Source: Candidatus Pyrohabitans sp. JdFR-17 | GTDB taxonomy: Archaea; Hydrothermarchaeota; Hydrothermarchaeia; Hydrothermarchaeales; BMS3B | NCBI GenBank assembly: GCA_002011115.2 | Contig: MTME02000092.1 | Coordinates: 1-40,572 of the forward strand | DNA length: 40,572 bases | Reading direction: 5' to 3' | In this document: piece by piece, positions 17,994-31,058 of the stretch | How the letters are laid out: the number at the start of each line of letters is the position of its first letter | Position numbering within the stretch: the stretch's first letter is position 1 | Notes under the pieces: model-generated | What the model was told of the DNA's origin: nothing | The model's database searches: none | The model's input: only the letters and a program-made list of their open reading frames with translations | Position numbers and translations under genes: made by a program

Positions 17994-18070
17994 GAATAAA
18001 AATCTGCGGACATGAATAAAAAGGTATCTTTAGATATTCTTAAAAACGGGAACATCACCCTTCGCGAGTA

Positions 18071-18145
18071 GGGCTCGTAGCCTAGCCTGGATAAGGCGGC
18101 AGCCTCCTAAGCTGTAGATCGGGGGTTCAAATCCCCCCGGGCCCG
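18071..18145 (+). tRNA. tRNA-Arg (anticodon CCT)
   Basis: Acceptor GGGCTCG/CGGGCCC, anticodon stem GCAGC-CTCCTAA-GCTGT, T-arm GGGGGTTCAAATCCCCC; no encoded CCA. Confidence 0.92.
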
Positions 18146-18560
18146 CTCACCTTCTTTTTCCGTTGCCTCTGAAGGATTGGTGCACGAGTACTCCTCCACA
18201 AGGTCTTCACTGCTGGCAGCACAGCCACCTGCATATAAACCGGGCACAAATTTCACTTACATTTTTCTGTTAGCAATGTACTTTTTGGTGAGTATAGTAA
18301 TTTCATCGGGATTTAGAGAAAAAGAAGCACTGCAAAGGCTTGCTGAGTGGTGAGGTAAAAGAGAAACCTAAATGTAAACTTAAATGTGCATATACGTAAA
18401 CTAAAAGATTATGTGCAATGAAGGTTATAAATTATATCGCCCAAGAAGATAGGAGACTACTACTTTTTCTTCATCATCCCTAGGCCTCCTCCCTCCCACC
18501 CACATCTTCCAGATAAAGTGGAAGAAATGCGAACTGACCTCTCCCCGGAGCTTTTGAGTA

Positions 18561-21500
18561 TTAGCCCCAGTTGTATTCTATCTCCCTCACCACGTCCTTA
18601 TATACCTCTCTCCACGCCTCTGCAGTGGCATATCTATCTTTGCCGGCAAAGATGTACACTATCTGTCCACTTCTAAATACTGAGCGTTTCTTCAAGAAAA
18701 CATTGCCGGCAGCAACAAGCTCTGTCTCATTTTCACTGAGCATACTGGCCACTATCTCTCCCACACCGCTGTAGGCACGGTGACCTCCGAGCACAATCAC
18801 ATACCGCCTATCAGAGTACCCACTGAAGTTATAAGCATCAACAATGTATAGCTTTATGCCCCTCTGGCGGATATGCTCAACCAGCTCCTCCGCAAGTGGA
18901 AGGTCAATAACATTGGCGAGGAGCACTACCTCGGGATAATAAGAGCCACCTGCCACAGGTGGTGCAGATACAAACCTTACAGACTCCCCTGCGAGGGCAA
19001 AGAGACTCAGACGGCTGAGATTGACCCACACGTACTTGGCCGAGGTGTTCACACCGCCACCATAGACGGTTATTGTGACATTACCGCATGTTATGTTCCC
19101 CTGCCTGAGGGGTTGCCACTGGTCTGTGGCACTGCAGTATCTCCAGAGAGTAAGGGTATCCTCGGATATATCTCCGGAATCAAGGGTGTCGCCATCACCA
19201 TTCATATCAAGGTCAGATGGAGAGTAGCTCACCCTTATCACAACATAGCGAAGAGAGGATGTATTGACAGAGCCACTTACCTTGACACGGAGATACCTGC
19301 CCAGAGAACTCTGACCCCCAGCAAGAGCATAGGTAGAAAACTCATCATTGCTGGTATGCTGCTCAAGTTCACTTGCATTCCGGCTGAAGCTGACCCTGAG
19401 AGTCATTGTACCCCGGGTGGTATCAGGAAGAAGCTCAAAGCTGGCGGTGGTGTTACCCCTGGTTTCATCCACTGATATAGGCATACCCGTGATGTTTCTT
19501 CTGACCTCTGCCTCCGCCGGAAGAATACGCACCATGACTGTAGCGGTGGCAACGTTACCAGCGCTATCATTGGCTATGAGAGTGAAGTTCCAGATCCCAC
19601 GGCGGTTATTTGGAACCTCCGCAGAGATCACATCTCCGGACGAGTACACACCACCTGCCACCCGACTGCCATTTCTGAGCAGGGTATAGCTTCCAGGGTT
19701 CGGTTCTGCTATGGTAAAGTTGACTTCCGATGTACCAAGGTACTGGAGAACGTGCCGTGGCGCAGAAACAGATAAAACAGGAGCAGTGGCATCGACAGTG
19801 AAGTATACGCGGGCCATGCCAACATTACCGCCAGCATCTCTTGCATATACCACAAGGAGATGCCCGCCACCTGTGAGATTAGTGATGGTGGTGTTGGGTG
19901 TGAAAGAAATGCCGGGACCACCATCAAGAGAATACCACCACGCAACCACCGGCTCACTGGCAGATACCTGGAGACGTATGCTACTTCCGTAGGTGAGATT
20001 TCTAGGCGAGTGAATTGTAACCACAGGGGGTGTTATGTCAGCTGAAGTGAGGTTCACAGTCACAAACCTGAGCGTACTCGCATTCCAGTTGCCTGAAGTG
20101 TCGCTTGCATGGACTCTGTAACTGTAAACTCCTCCCGTAAGGCCTGTAACATTGAGATACCAGCTGGTACCTGAGCCCTGCATTGTTCTGTTGGTTCCAT
20201 TCCATTCAAGAAGAGCAGTGCTGAGGGGTTCCGTGGAGGTAATGTTAATATAAACATGCCTAACACCCACCACAGAGCCACTATCGGGCGTGGGCGGTAC
20301 GAAGAAAATCCCCGGTGGTATATTATCTTTTGGTGATGATGCTGGTGTGCTGACTGTGAAACTCACCTCAGCATAGCCGGTGTTGCCGGAGGTATCGTTT
20401 GCATAAACTATGAGGGAATGTGTACCATCTGCAAGGCCAGTAAGGGTGATATTTGGAGTAAAGCTTGTGTTTGCCGAGCCATCCAGAGAATACCACCACG
20501 CAGAAATTACCTCATTCGCAGAGACGTTGAGGGATATACTGGTTGTGGGATACGTGGAGTTTGCTGGAGAATGAATTGTTATGATCGGTGGGGTGATATC
20601 CATCGACGTTATCCGCACCCGTGTTACCAGCCTATTGTTGGATTCGTTGCTCTCAGCTATCAAATTCTGCGGATCCACAATAGCTGTTATTGTATGGTTG
20701 CCAGCAGCAAGGGTGAAGTTGAAACTGGCGCTTGCTTCACCTGTGCCACTCATGTTGAGCAGGGTGGTGAAGTAGAGGGGTGTGGAATTCACAAGCACTG
20801 TGAGGTTCACAGGGCGCGAGAGGGAGAGATTACCCAAATTCATGACATGTACTGTAAGGTTTATCATGTCTCCTGTGGATGGGGAAGAGGGTGAGACGCT
20901 AACAGACCTAACTGTCAGGTCAGGCAGGGTAAACTGAGCCTGGGAAACTGCAACGTTAACTGAATAGGGCTCGGAATAAGCAGGTATAGTATTGAAGGGA
21001 TCGGGTATTATGGTGATGGTATGAGTACCGGGAGAGGTGGGCAGAGTGAAGCTGATGTGCTTTCGCCTCGGAGTATCAGTGTAACCTGTTAGATTGAGAT
21101 GAACTGTCTTTCGGGCTACTGAGGTATTATCAACCTCAACATAAACATCCACTGGCAGGTCATTCAGCACGTTATTGTAGAACTGGTAGTATCCGGCAAC
21201 CAGCGTGGCATTCATGTGAATACTGCCGGAGCTGAAGTAGGTTGACACATTCTCTATCCGCAGGTAGTCTGGTAAAACCCCAGGTATTTCTATTGTCCTG
21301 CGGGCATAGTTGTTTGCCTCATTTATCTCGGATACTCTCCTATCCGAATCCACCGCAACGCCTATGACGTATGTTCCTCCCGTGGTATTCGGCGTGAAGT
21401 GGGCATATATGGACGTGGACCAATAGGGATAGAGGGCGCCGAGGTCTGTGGTATAGAAGGGTTTTCCGTTGACATAGAAGGTAACTTTTGTGTAGGGCGG

Positions 21501-24500
21501 AGAGATACCAGTGCCCAAGTTGTATATTGTGGCTCTTATGAGGGTGGGTATCCCTGCTGCCAGAGGACCTATTCTGACAACTTCTATGTCATCACTTTTT
21601 ACATAGAGGTCGGGAGTGCCGCCCGCTGTAGATATATGCAGTGTATTATTTGCCTCGTCTGGGGTGTCGGCAACAAATGGCTCCGGATCAAAGGGGTATA
21701 CCGGTAGCGCCAGTGTTATTCCACCAACAGTCTGATAATGTCCAGGATTCGGAAGGTTGTTCTGATATATCACCCTGTTCTCACCACCAAATTTTAAGTA
21801 ACTGCTCTTAAAACACCCAAGGTACACACCTCCCGTGCTTGCTCCTCCATAGTTCAGCACAGGACGGTCATTGATAAGTACCTGCCCTGTGTAGGGCTTT
21901 GTTCCCGTGGATGGTGTATAGTCATAGAGGATACACGACTCCTTTCCAACATTTCTAATTGGCGGGAATCGCACCGGAATCTCCTGTCTCAGTCTGTTGG
22001 TACAGAAACTGGTGCCAAACTTCATCTTTTTGTATCCCGGAAATCTTCTGTTCTCCAGCTCTAATATTTTCTTAGTGCACTCTGGATCGTTCATTCTGAA
22101 TAGACACTCTCTGATTACTTTTGCATAGTCCTCGGTGAGTTTTCTTTGCTTGGCGATTGTTTTAAGAGTATTTTTAGTCGCATCACCAAATACTTCACTA
22201 TATATATTACCAAATATCGGTAATCTGCTAACTCCCATAGTTACTATCGATAATCCATCGATAGAGCCATCGATGAACACCTCATCGTCTTTGCTGCGCG
22301 TCTTTTCATATGCTATCACCAAATCACTCACAGTTCTGTATAGAGAAACGACCTTATTTGTATACTCGTACGCCTGACCAGCCGGAGAATTCTTAATCTC
22401 ATCTATCTTTTCATTTATCTGCTCATAGGTGTTGTACACCTTTCTTACTCCTGAGACCAGATATCCCGTACCGGTCTTCACGTATCTTACAGATGGATTA
22501 ATTATCTTTGATTTTACCACCTTGAGGACGGTATAGCTGGCATCCATAAAGTCGTAGAGAATAATGGAGATTTCCACATCACTCATGTTGGATACGGAAA
22601 CATTGAGGGGGATATACAGTGGCTCCCCGGCTGTCAGATGAACCGGTCTAGTTATGTTAAACAGCAGACTGCCATTCCTGTAACCTACGACTGTCAGGTT
22701 ATCCTCCAGGTTGGTTGTACTGTATAGAATAAGCCCGATTCTGTGATGGGTAGCGTTAATGGGGGCAATGTGTGTAATCCAAGCACTCTTTCCTCCATCT
22801 GACTCCCGAAGGTTATAGCTCAGTGGAAGGCTCATAACATCTGTATCAAGAATGCTGAGCCTGTAGAGCTGAAGCACACCGTATTCCACATCGAGGTCCT
22901 GTGGTGTGAGTCGCAGGGGCATTCCATCAACATATATGTCCACTGAATCAGAGACCACCGTCCAGTTTTCGGTAGCTATGATTGCTCCCATAGTATAGAG
23001 TCCAGGTAGCAGCGGCGGAAGTCTAAATTCGGCGGTAGTGTTGGAAACACTACCCCTGATAACGTAGGTGCTCATAAATTGAACATTATCCACAACCAGA
23101 AATGCCACAGCCCTTGTTGAATTTTTATTCAATTCAACCTTCACCCGCAGGGGTCTGTACTGGTCTACCCTGATTATTCTGGAGAAGTTTGAATAGGTAA
23201 TGTTGCCCACAGAAATTTCACTTATGTTTATGATGTCCAGCGATGTGAAAGGATAGGTGACTTTAAAGGTCTTTACAGGAGTCCTTATGTGCTCATCGAG
23301 GGACAGATAGTAGCTGTAAGTTCCTGCAACTCCTTTTAACTCAAACAGAGCCACGCCTTCTATGCCCGTGGTGGTAGTGACATTGTGCACCACGCCACTT
23401 TCATTCCAGTAAAAGAGGGTGACTTCAACGTTAGTAAAGGGTTCCCCATTCACTGTTACATTTGCGCCAATCCAGCTGCTGAAAACAGGTGTGCCATTCA
23501 CAAGCACATACCCGAGCTCTCCTGACGGATTTGTCGCCCGGTTGTTGTCAACCTCAAAGTCCGTGAGGTATTCTATTTTGAGTCCCATGGGTGCAACAGC
23601 ATACAGGTGCTTCCCTGGAGGCAGGGAGATGTCGCCCCTGATACTCTTCTTTGCCCCCGCACCCTCCGCTCGGAGAGTGTAGTTGAAGCCCGGGAAGCTG
23701 CACTGCTTTGTACCATTGATTATACCTCCCGATAGGCAGTTGTCCTGGATATAGGCGGAGAGGTCTGGCTTTACTGAAAATCTGACCACATCACCCTTCC
23801 TAAGGTACACATGGTCCATGACGGGTTCAACTGTCAGGTAGGTAACATCACCTTCAAGGTATACACTGAAGTCTGTTATTATATCGCCATGATTCTCCAC
23901 GGCATAAATCCTCTCTAAAGTTGTCGCATTTAATCCCAGGTCCCTGATGGTGAAGTTTACAACAGGCATGTGGACTGTGAGATTCAGAGTGGCATAGTCG
24001 GTGAGATTTGAACCGTCAACTGTGGTGAGGTATATGGGAACTTGGTAGGAAGTACTTCTGGAATTCTGCAGGTGTGCCGCTATTGTCAGCGTGGCCGTTT
24101 CTCCAGGTCCTATAGAGAGCTCAGCATCTCCACCAGACCCCACAAAGCCTATAATCAGGTCATCATAGGTATTGTTCAACTTGGCAAGGATTCTGTGAGA
24201 GACTGTGTCGGAGTTGTACACCCTTATCTGTATTAGCTGGTTGTAGTCTCTTCTCACAACTCCCGAATACACCTTACTTGTGAAGCTAACCCCATTGTCT
24301 ATGTAGATGGACAAAGGTGAGGAGTTGGAGGCACCATAGGAGTTGGTACTGGTGACAAAGAACTCATACCATTTTCCTCTGGTAAGGTTGGGGAGGACCA
24401 CAGCATGGTAGATGCCAGGTTTGCCTGTAATGCGTGTGTAGGAAGAGCTCCCGGCCTCGCGGTAATACACTTCTGTTGTTGAATTTGCAGGAGTCATCCA

Positions 24501-27500
24501 GGAGACCTGTGGTGAGGAGGTACCAAATCTTGAGCCATTAAGGGGTATCAGATTCTGAATTTCGTTCCCCTTTATCAAATAAACTATTAAATTTGAGGTT
24601 ATGTTCTTTCCTGTGGTGGACAGTGCAGTAATGTTGTAATGGAGATAGGTGTAAGGTGTGGCATTGGCAGGAATATCTACATATAGCATGATATCACGGG
24701 TTGACTGAGGGGGTATAACAATCTGAGAGGGCTTGAAGTGACTTGGAGCTCCGGAAAGTCTGAAAGAGAGGTTGGTGGTAGCTGTCCCTGCATTTACAAC
24801 ATTCACCCTAACGGCGAGTGTTGTATTCAGCGGAGCCGTGGTGCGTATGTTTTCAATTCTGAACTCCTCTAATGGTAGCACCGTGATAGCTTCACCGGCG
24901 AGATAGTTGTTGCTTTCATTACTTTCCACAACATCTGCTTTGCAATCTGACTTGGCGGAGATGGTAAAGTTGCCAATCTTGTTCCACACCGCAAGCTCAA
25001 TGCCCACAGTACTGGACTCACCAGACGGGATGGAGGGTGTGGAAATAGTGTATGGTCTGCCCAGCAGGTACACACAGGTAAGACTCTTGGGAGCCAGTCC
25101 ATCCCCAGCATTTTCTACCGTAACATTCACCCGGAAGGGCTTGTTTGAGCTAACCTGACGTGGACTGAAGGTAATGTTATCAACCCTGAGGTCCGGGAAT
25201 GGGAGGTGCAGGGTTATGTTTGTCTCAGCTTGGTTGTTGCTGCTGTCGATTTCCTGAATCGGCAGTAGGAGTCTCTCAAAGGGCATCCATAGTTTTGCTT
25301 CAACCTTTGCCTTCAGATTAAGGGTACCATTTATCGGCTCTGCGACCCAGTAGAAGGTTTTCTCCTTGACCTCCCCTGATTTAAGAGTGTAGTAGGCAGC
25401 ACTCCCCAACTGGCTGTTGTTTGCATAAACAGTTACTCTTACTCTTGGATCTTGGAGCACTATGTCACCAGAACCATTGTTCCTCACCCTTACCTTTATT
25501 GGAACTCTGTCATAGTTCTGTATCGGCGTGGTGTTCGCAAGCTCTATCTCCACAGCAAAATCCGGGAAGGGCGTGGTGTAGTTGTTCACATATTGGTTGT
25601 TGGTCTCATTGACCTCTTTTATGGAATCGTGTGGATCGACCACTATCTTTACCTGGTGAGTCCCACTATTCACCAGATAGTAGAGCCACAGACTCTTTAC
25701 CTCACCCTTCTTCAGCCCAGAGATGTAGTACTTACCCCAATGTATTGAGTAGTATATCATTCCATCTTGGTACAACTGCACAGGTATATCGCCTTCATAA
25801 TCTTCTCCCAGATTTGTTACTTTTACCTCAAAGGGAACTCTTACGCCGATAGCGTTGAGAGAATTCACCGGTTGGACACTGACTATCTTGAAGTCGGGAA
25901 GCTTTACTTCTGGAAGAGGGAGTGTAAGTTCATTGTTGCTTTCATTTTCTTCTGGGAGGTGATTGTATAAATCAACCTTAAAGCTCAGAGTATGGTTTCC
26001 AGATAAGGCGCGCCATAAAGTGGTGTAGGTGACACTCTGATTCACATCCAGTTGCATGTTTGTTGAGTTTGTGCCAACAAGACTCCCATCTATAAAGAAC
26101 CCGTGTGTTCTGTAGAGAACCGCAGGTTCACTGCCAATGTTCTTAACAGTAGCCCTGAGCTCTATAAGGCTTCCAGGCTTTATTGTAGAGGGGCTCCAGC
26201 TAAGGTTGGTAACAACCAAGTCGGGGTAAACCCTGGGAACAGAGATAGTGAATATATACCCGTTGTTGCCCTCATTGACTTCACCCACTGTATTCATGTA
26301 ATCCACCAAAACTGTAATGGTGTGGTTCCCGGGCAAAGCTCGCCAGTATAGGGTGTACTGAATGGTTTCCCTGGGATCGATCTTTATGGTGGTGTATTGT
26401 GCTTTTACTCCTATGGGAGAAAGTGATACTCCAAGCGACGGCACCAGTCCTGTGGTGTAGTCTCCAATATTTGTTATGTTCACCACTATTGGTATGGTTT
26501 CATAAGGCATGAAGGATGACGGAAGCGTCACATTTGTAACCACAAGGTCTGGTCCGGGAATATACGGCAGGGATGAACTTCTATGATTGTTGGTCTCGTT
26601 GGACTCAACCACAGTATTAAGTGTGTCCACCACAACTCTGAAGGTGTGGTTGCCACCCACAACCTTCCAGACAGTACTCAGTTCCACCGTCTTGCCAGCA
26701 ACCAGTGGCTGCAGGAGGAAACTCTCAATCTTTTTATTGTCAATGTAGAAGTCCACGGAAAAACTGTTTCTGCCGGTGTCCACCGTCGCATTGTTGGTTA
26801 TGTTTGCGTAAAGGGTTATAGTGTCCCCATAGGTTATGTTGGAAGAAGGTTTCCAGGAAACACCACTGATAACCAGATCCGAGGCTTCCACGGTGAGATT
26901 TACCGCGCGCATGTTATTTGACTCATTTAATTCTGGAATTGAACCGGTACTATCCACAAACGCCCTTATTTCATGCATGCCCTGCACTGCTATCCAGCCC
27001 GTGGAGATGTTTACTTCCTCTCCGGCTCTCAACCCGGTGTACACCCGGCTGGTGGTTATTTGTCTCCCGTCAACATAGAAGGAGAGGGAAACAAAGCTCT
27101 GAGACAGGTTGCCTGCTCCAATATTTTTTACTGTAGCGGTTATGGTAACAGGCGTACCAGCTATTATGGGCGATGAGAATGTCAGGTTCTCCACCACCAG
27201 GTCGGGAAACTCAACATAGGGAAGAGAAACCTCAAGGGCGTTGTTGCTCTCATTGCTCTCAATCACATCGCTGTAAATGTCTGTCACCACCGTTAGTGTA
27301 TGGTTCCCGGGAGTAATGCCCTTCCATTCAGCAGTTACAGCAATTGAGCCACCTGCCTCAAGTGGTCCAGAAATTAGTCTCGTAGCTATTACTCTGCCAT
27401 CCACATAGAAGCCGACATAACCACCCCTGGTGATGTTACCGCTTCCAGAATTCTTCACATAAGCAGTTATTCTGAGGTTGCCGCCAGCTTCAATACTGGC

Positions 27501-30500
27501 AGATGGCCAGGTAACATTCTCCACCACCAGGTCGGGAAACTCAACATAGGGAAGAGAAACCTCAAGGGCGTTGTTGCTCTCATTGCCCTCCTGAAGGCTG
27601 TTGGTAGCATCCACAATGACTTTAATCGTGTGATTCCCCGGAGTGGCTACCCATGATATACTCACATTTGTGCTCTCATTGGGCGCAAGGGAATTGTAGA
27701 AATACCGAGAGGCTAGATATTTCCCATCTAGGTAGAACACCACCTGCCTCTGACCCGCTGTTGCATTGCCCTTTCCAATATTTTTAAGTGTGGCTGTTAT
27801 GGTTACTCCCTCTCCCGAGGAAAAGGTTGCAGGCGACCAAGTAACATTCGCCACCACCAGGTCGGGAAACTCAACATAGGGAAGAGAAACCTCAAGGGCG
27901 TTGTTGCTCTCATTGCTCTCAGGGACAACACCAGTGGAGTCCACCACTGCTCTTATTGAGTGATTGCCACCCAGGGAGGTCCAAGTGTAAGATATATTCA
28001 CTTCTCCCTCAGGAGGTATTATCCCCTGATAGTATATGTTTCCAGATCGCAGGAGAGTACCGTCAAGATACAGACCGGTATAGAAACCAGGATAGGAATA
28101 GCCGGTACCATTGTTCCTTAAAGTAACAATAAAGGTGACTGGCATGTCCACAGAGTAATTCGCTGGAGTCCACCGAATAGATTTAACTATCAGGTCAGCG
28201 TACTCGACATGAGGAGTGCCAGCCTCTCTAACATTGTTTGTCTCTGAGGATTCGTCCACCTGATTTCTAGGATCAACCACAGCTTTGATGGAGTAATTAT
28301 CCGGATACTTGACCTTCCAGTGGTATGTTAAACGCCTAATTTCTCCTGGAGGAAGCCGTAATATATTAAATTCCTTGGAGAAGATTTCAGAGGAATAAAC
28401 TCCTGTAATGTTGAGGGTGGTGGAGATGTTCCGCGAGACTATGCTACCAGCTCCGGAATTCTTTACAATAACTGCTACCCTCACCGTGTCGCCAACACTC
28501 AAATTAGCAACACCAGGAACAGTAGTTGTGTTTGAGTTTAACTCCGCATCAAAGTAGTTGTATCCACAGCCACTATCCTTCAACCTCACAGCTAGCACAT
28601 TTTCTCCGGACACCACATATGAGGAGATATCAATTTCCCTGTCCCAGTAAACAGTGGGGTTGTTGATGTAGTTGTAGCTGGAGGTGAGATTGGCCGCAAT
28701 CAGATGTCCATTGAGCCAGACATCTACCACATCGTCAAAAGATAGCTTTAGCAGATATCCTGTGCCACCTGTAGCATTGAAGACCTTTCGGAAATACATC
28801 TCACCGCATTTAAGGTCAAGATAAGTACGGCGACTGCCCGCATCGCCTACAGGTGTTCTACCCACAGTCCAGGTAGAGTCGTTGAATCCAGCATTCTGCC
28901 ATCCGGAACCTGGATAGGTGGTGGTATAGCGCCAGAATACGCGGTCATTATTTTTTCCATCCCGAATCAGTGGGTGTTGTACATTCAGTGTAATATTCTG
29001 AATGGTGAGGTCTGGCATTGGAAGACTTACCCACCTGGAGAACTCATTGTTAGTCTCGTCAGCCTCATAAACCACATCATCCGGGTCAACGACCGCCTTC
29101 AGGTAAAAATCTCCTGTCTGCGCATCTTCCCAGACGAAGGCTGCATAAAATATGTCCCCCGGCTTTAGGGTGACACTTTGCTGTGTGTAGCCCAGCAGAG
29201 AGGTGTTTCTGTAATAGAAGCCTACTTTCACAACACCATCCCAGTTTCCGGTGCCAGTGTTCTTTACGGTGGCATTGAGTACAACCCGCTCTCCTGATGA
29301 ATAATTATGCGGAGTCCAGGTAAAGTTTACGATTGTGAAGTCAGGAGGACCTATAGCAGAGATGTTGTTGGTCTTTGCCAGGGGGAGGTAGTCCACATTG
29401 CTCCAATCGCCTGTCAGATTGAAGACTGTATCACATATCCCGTCTGCATTGCTATCGCTGCAGGTATCGCTGAATCCATCATTTGAAGGTGTCCCCCAGT
29501 AGTTGCCACCAGTAACTGGTCCACCGACCTTGTTTGTTCGCACGACCCTGCTACTGTTCCACCAGTTGGAGGCTGTCGAGCCAAATACAACATTGTTTCT
29601 GTTGTTTAGGTAGTTGTTGGAAAACAGGTTATTGCTGGAGGAATATAGATATATCCCCAAATGTCTGTTTGACACTATGGTGTTATCAATCACTCTCGCA
29701 CCGGATACGTAGGAGAAGGATATCCCCTTGGCATTGAATATAAAGGTGTTGTTCTTCAGAAGAGGTGAACTGGATATGGACTCAACCCCTGACCAGTTGT
29801 TGTGCTGGAAGGTGGAGTTGACTATGACAGGATTTGAACTCTCAATATAAATACCAGAACGTGCACTGTACTCTACAGTACAGGAGTCCATTGTAAAAGA
29901 GTCTGAGCTGTATACGCGTATGTTCGCCGGAATGCTTGAACTGGAACCACCATAACGAATTGTGCAGTGCTTCAGAATGCCAATGCCATCATTACCACTG
30001 ACACCATAAAAATCAATAAATTGCCAGTCGCCTAAGGAGGGAACCGTCAAATTGCCATCACCATTGGTGTCCCCACCATAAGTGTCGTCCTTGAGCGAGG
30101 TGAATACTATGCGGTCACTTAAGTTACCTGTGGCATTAAGTGTGCCATAAACATAAAGCCGGGCATTGGGAGAAAATTTGATTATAACACCTGGCTCAAG
30201 AGTGAGACGAACATTGTCGTTGATGGTGAGAGTGCCGCTAATAACGTAAGGAAGAGATGAATCAAGAGTACGATTTTGGGTAACAGTGATACTGTAAAGG
30301 TTAAAACCATTGTAACGGTTGTTAATGGCAGTGTTGTTCCGGTAAATGCCAAGAGGAGATGACGAAAAGATGCCAGCCCAGCTGTTGTTGATAAAAAGGT
30401 TGTCCTCAAGAACGGGTACCGCAGTGGTAGAATAAACCCCAGACCAGTTGTTGTGCTGGAAGGTGGAGTTGACTATGACAGGATTTGAACTCTGAATATG

Positions 30501-31058
30501 AATACCAGAACGTGCACTGTACTCTACAGTACAGGAGTCCATTGTAAAAGAGTCTGAGCTGTATACGCGTATGTTCGCCGGAATGCTTGAACTGGAACCA
30601 CCATAACGAATTGTGCAGTGCTTCAGAATGCCAATGCCATCATTACCACTGACACCATAAAAATCAATAAATTGCCAGTCGCCTAAGGAGGGAACCGTCA
30701 AATTGCCATCACCATTGGTGTCCCCACCATAAGTGTCGTCCTTGAGCGAGGTGAATACTATGCGGTCACTTAAGTTACCTGTGGCATTAAGTGTGCCATA
30801 AACATAAAGCCGGGCATTGGGAGAAAATTTGATTATAACACCTGGCTCAAGAGTGAGACGAACATTGTCGTTGATGGTGAGAGAACCCTGTACAACGTGC
30901 ACACCTGGAGCCCAGGTAGTGTTGGTACTTATCACCTCATTGGTGTGATAAACCGCTGCACCGACCTGAGAAACCGAAAGAACAAATAAAACAATGAAAA
31001 AGATGAGCTGTCTTCCAGAGTTCCATAAATCCAGCCTGACATCTTTAATACTGCACAT
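18561..31058 (-). CDS. Giant secreted multidomain surface protein: signal peptide, two parallel beta-helix units, ~15 CARDB-like repeats, galactose-binding-like insert, FnIII-like, helical insert, Ig-like repeats, C-terminal S-layer/cell-wall-like domain
   Basis: Single ORF; likely start is internal Met at 31058 ([38 protein letters not shown] = signal peptide). Repeated PDLVVxNVTWSPxxxxxGxxVxITAxVKNxGxGN...[20 protein letters not shown] pattern; many NxS/T sequons. Confidence 0.92.
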   Translation of the reverse strand: MCSIKDVRLDLWNSGRQLIFFIVLFVLSVSQVGAAVYHTNEVISTNTTWAPGVHVVQGSLTINDNVRLTLEPGVIIKFSPNARLYVYGTLNATGNLSDRIVFTSLKDDTYGGDTNGDGNLTVPSLGDWQFIDFYGVSGNDGIGILKHCTIRYGGSSSSIPANIRVYSSDSFTMDSCTVEYSARSGIHIQSSNPVIVNSTFQHNNWSGVYSTTAVPVLEDNLFINNSWAGIFSSSPLGIYRNNTAINNRYNGFNLYSITVTQNRTLDSSLPYVISGTLTINDNVRLTLEPGVIIKFSPNARLYVYGTLNATGNLSDRIVFTSLKDDTYGGDTNGDGNLTVPSLGDWQFIDFYGVSGNDGIGILKHCTIRYGGSSSSIPANIRVYSSDSFTMDSCTVEYSARSGIYIESSNPVIVNSTFQHNNWSGVESISSSPLLKNNTFIFNAKGISFSYVSGARVIDNTIVSNRHLGIYLYSSSNNLFSNNYLNNRNNVVFGSTASNWWNSSRVVRTNKVGGPVTGGNYWGTPSNDGFSDTCSDSNADGICDTVFNLTGDWSNVDYLPLAKTNNISAIGPPDFTIVNFTWTPHNYSSGERVVLNATVKNTGTGNWDGVVKVGFYYRNTSLLGYTQQSVTLKPGDIFYAAFVWEDAQTGDFYLKAVVDPDDVVYEADETNNEFSRWVSLPMPDLTIQNITLNVQHPLIRDGKNNDRVFWRYTTTYPGSGWQNAGFNDSTWTVGRTPVGDAGSRRTYLDLKCGEMYFRKVFNATGGTGYLLKLSFDDVVDVWLNGHLIAANLTSSYNYINNPTVYWDREIDISSYVVSGENVLAVRLKDSGCGYNYFDAELNSNTTTVPGVANLSVGDTVRVAVIVKNSGAGSIVSRNISTTLNITGVYSSEIFSKEFNILRLPPGEIRRLTYHWKVKYPDNYSIKAVVDPRNQVDESSETNNVREAGTPHVEYADLIVKSIRWTPANYSVDMPVTFIVTLRNNGTGYSYPGFYTGLYLDGTLLRSGNIYYQGIIPPEGEVNISYTWTSLGGNHSIRAVVDSTGVVPESNESNNALEVSLPYVEFPDLVVANVTWSPATFSSGEGVTITATLKNIGKGNATAGQRQVVFYLDGKYLASRYFYNSLAPNESTNVSISWVATPGNHTIKVIVDATNSLQEGNESNNALEVSLPYVEFPDLVVENVTWPSASIEAGGNLRITAYVKNSGSGNITRGGYVGFYVDGRVIATRLISGPLEAGGSIAVTAEWKGITPGNHTLTVVTDIYSDVIESNESNNALEVSLPYVEFPDLVVENLTFSSPIIAGTPVTITATVKNIGAGNLSQSFVSLSFYVDGRQITTSRVYTGLRAGEEVNISTGWIAVQGMHEIRAFVDSTGSIPELNESNNMRAVNLTVEASDLVISGVSWKPSSNITYGDTITLYANITNNATVDTGRNSFSVDFYIDNKKIESFLLQPLVAGKTVELSTVWKVVGGNHTFRVVVDTLNTVVESNETNNHRSSSLPYIPGPDLVVTNVTLPSSFMPYETIPIVVNITNIGDYTTGLVPSLGVSLSPIGVKAQYTTIKIDPRETIQYTLYWRALPGNHTITVLVDYMNTVGEVNEGNNGYIFTISVPRVYPDLVVTNLSWSPSTIKPGSLIELRATVKNIGSEPAVLYRTHGFFIDGSLVGTNSTNMQLDVNQSVTYTTLWRALSGNHTLSFKVDLYNHLPEENESNNELTLPLPEVKLPDFKIVSVQPVNSLNAIGVRVPFEVKVTNLGEDYEGDIPVQLYQDGMIYYSIHWGKYYISGLKKGEVKSLWLYYLVNSGTHQVKIVVDPHDSIKEVNETNNQYVNNYTTPFPDFAVEIELANTTPIQNYDRVPIKVRVRNNGSGDIVLQDPRVRVTVYANNSQLGSAAYYTLKSGEVKEKTFYWVAEPINGTLNLKAKVEAKLWMPFERLLLPIQEIDSSNNQAETNITLHLPFPDLRVDNITFSPRQVSSNKPFRVNVTVENAGDGLAPKSLTCVYLLGRPYTISTPSIPSGESSTVGIELAVWNKIGNFTISAKSDCKADVVESNESNNYLAGEAITVLPLEEFRIENIRTTAPLNTTLAVRVNVVNAGTATTNLSFRLSGAPSHFKPSQIVIPPQSTRDIMLYVDIPANATPYTYLHYNITALSTTGKNITSNLIVYLIKGNEIQNLIPLNGSRFGTSSPQVSWMTPANSTTEVYYREAGSSSYTRITGKPGIYHAVVLPNLTRGKWYEFFVTSTNSYGASNSSPLSIYIDNGVSFTSKVYSGVVRRDYNQLIQIRVYNSDTVSHRILAKLNNTYDDLIIGFVGSGGDAELSIGPGETATLTIAAHLQNSRSTSYQVPIYLTTVDGSNLTDYATLNLTVHMPVVNFTIRDLGLNATTLERIYAVENHGDIITDFSVYLEGDVTYLTVEPVMDHVYLRKGDVVRFSVKPDLSAYIQDNCLSGGIINGTKQCSFPGFNYTLRAEGAGAKKSIRGDISLPPGKHLYAVAPMGLKIEYLTDFEVDNNRATNPSGELGYVLVNGTPVFSSWIGANVTVNGEPFTNVEVTLFYWNESGVVHNVTTTTGIEGVALFELKGVAGTYSYYLSLDEHIRTPVKTFKVTYPFTSLDIINISEISVGNITYSNFSRIIRVDQYRPLRVKVELNKNSTRAVAFLVVDNVQFMSTYVIRGSVSNTTAEFRLPPLLPGLYTMGAIIATENWTVVSDSVDIYVDGMPLRLTPQDLDVEYGVLQLYRLSILDTDVMSLPLSYNLRESDGGKSAWITHIAPINATHHRIGLILYSTTNLEDNLTVVGYRNGSLLFNITRPVHLTAGEPLYIPLNVSVSNMSDVEISIILYDFMDASYTVLKVVKSKIINPSVRYVKTGTGYLVSGVRKVYNTYEQINEKIDEIKNSPAGQAYEYTNKVVSLYRTVSDLVIAYEKTRSKDDEVFIDGSIDGLSIVTMGVSRLPIFGNIYSEVFGDATKNTLKTIAKQRKLTEDYAKVIRECLFRMNDPECTKKILELENRRFPGYKKMKFGTSFCTNRLRQEIPVRFPPIRNVGKESCILYDYTPSTGTKPYTGQVLINDRPVLNYGGASTGGVYLGCFKSSYLKFGGENRVIYQNNLPNPGHYQTVGGITLALPVYPFDPEPFVADTPDEANNTLHISTAGGTPDLYVKSDDIEVVRIGPLAAGIPTLIRATIYNLGTGISPPYTKVTFYVNGKPFYTTDLGALYPYWSTSIYAHFTPNTTGGTYVIGVAVDSDRRVSEINEANNYARRTIEIPGVLPDYLRIENVSTYFSSGSIHMNATLVAGYYQFYNNVLNDLPVDVYVEVDNTSVARKTVHLNLTGYTDTPRRKHISFTLPTSPGTHTITIIPDPFNTIPAYSEPYSVNVAVSQAQFTLPDLTVRSVSVSPSSPSTGDMINLTVHVMNLGNLSLSRPVNLTVLVNSTPLYFTTLLNMSGTGEASASFNFTLAAGNHTITAIVDPQNLIAESNESNNRLVTRVRITSMDITPPIITIHSPANSTYPTTSISLNVSANEVISAWWYSLDGSANTSFTPNITLTGLADGTHSLIVYANDTSGNTGYAEVSFTVSTPASSPKDNIPPGIFFVPPTPDSGSVVGVRHVYINITSTEPLSTALLEWNGTNRTMQGSGTSWYLNVTGLTGGVYSYRVHASDTSGNWNASTLRFVTVNLTSADITPPVVTIHSPRNLTYGSSIRLQVSASEPVVAWWYSLDGGPGISFTPNTTITNLTGGGHLLVVYARDAGGNVGMARVYFTVDATAPVLSVSAPRHVLQYLGTSEVNFTIAEPNPGSYTLLRNGSRVAGGVYSSGDVISAEVPNNRRGIWNFTLIANDSAGNVATATVMVRILPAEAEVRRNITGMPISVDETRGNTTASFELLPDTTRGTMTLRVSFSRNASELEQHTSNDEFSTYALAGGQSSLGRYLRVKVSGSVNTSSLRYVVIRVSYSPSDLDMNGDGDTLDSGDISEDTLTLWRYCSATDQWQPLRQGNITCGNVTITVYGGGVNTSAKYVWVNLSRLSLFALAGESVRFVSAPPVAGGSYYPEVVLLANVIDLPLAEELVEHIRQRGIKLYIVDAYNFSGYSDRRYVIVLGGHRAYSGVGEIVASMLSENETELVAAGNVFLKKRSVFRSGQIVYIFAGKDRYATAEAWREVYKDVVREIEYNWG
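27191..27255 (-). repeat. 65-bp exact CARDB linker repeat, copy C
   Basis: CCACCACCAGGTCGGGAAACTCAACATAGGGAAGAGAAACCTCAAGGGCGTTGTTGCTCTCATTG; repeated at 27521 and 27851. Confidence 0.93.
27521..27585 (-). repeat. 65-bp exact CARDB linker repeat, copy B
   Basis: Identical to 27191-27255, 330 bp away. Confidence 0.93.
27851..27915 (-). repeat. 65-bp exact CARDB linker repeat, copy A
   Basis: Identical to 27521-27585, 330 bp away. Confidence 0.93.
29791..30232 (-). repeat. Copy 2 of a 442-bp near-identical intragenic repeat (beta-helix module)
   Basis: Matches 30442-30883 with offset exactly 651 bp (217 codons); only two differences seen. Confidence 0.95.
30442..30883 (-). repeat. Copy 1 of a 442-bp near-identical intragenic repeat (beta-helix module)
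   Basis: See 29791-30232. Confidence 0.95.

Noticed and set aside
27191-27915. Regularly spaced exact 65-bp repeats considered as CRISPR
   Set aside because: Period is 330 bp, in frame within a coding sequence, and encodes CARDB linkers; no cas genes.
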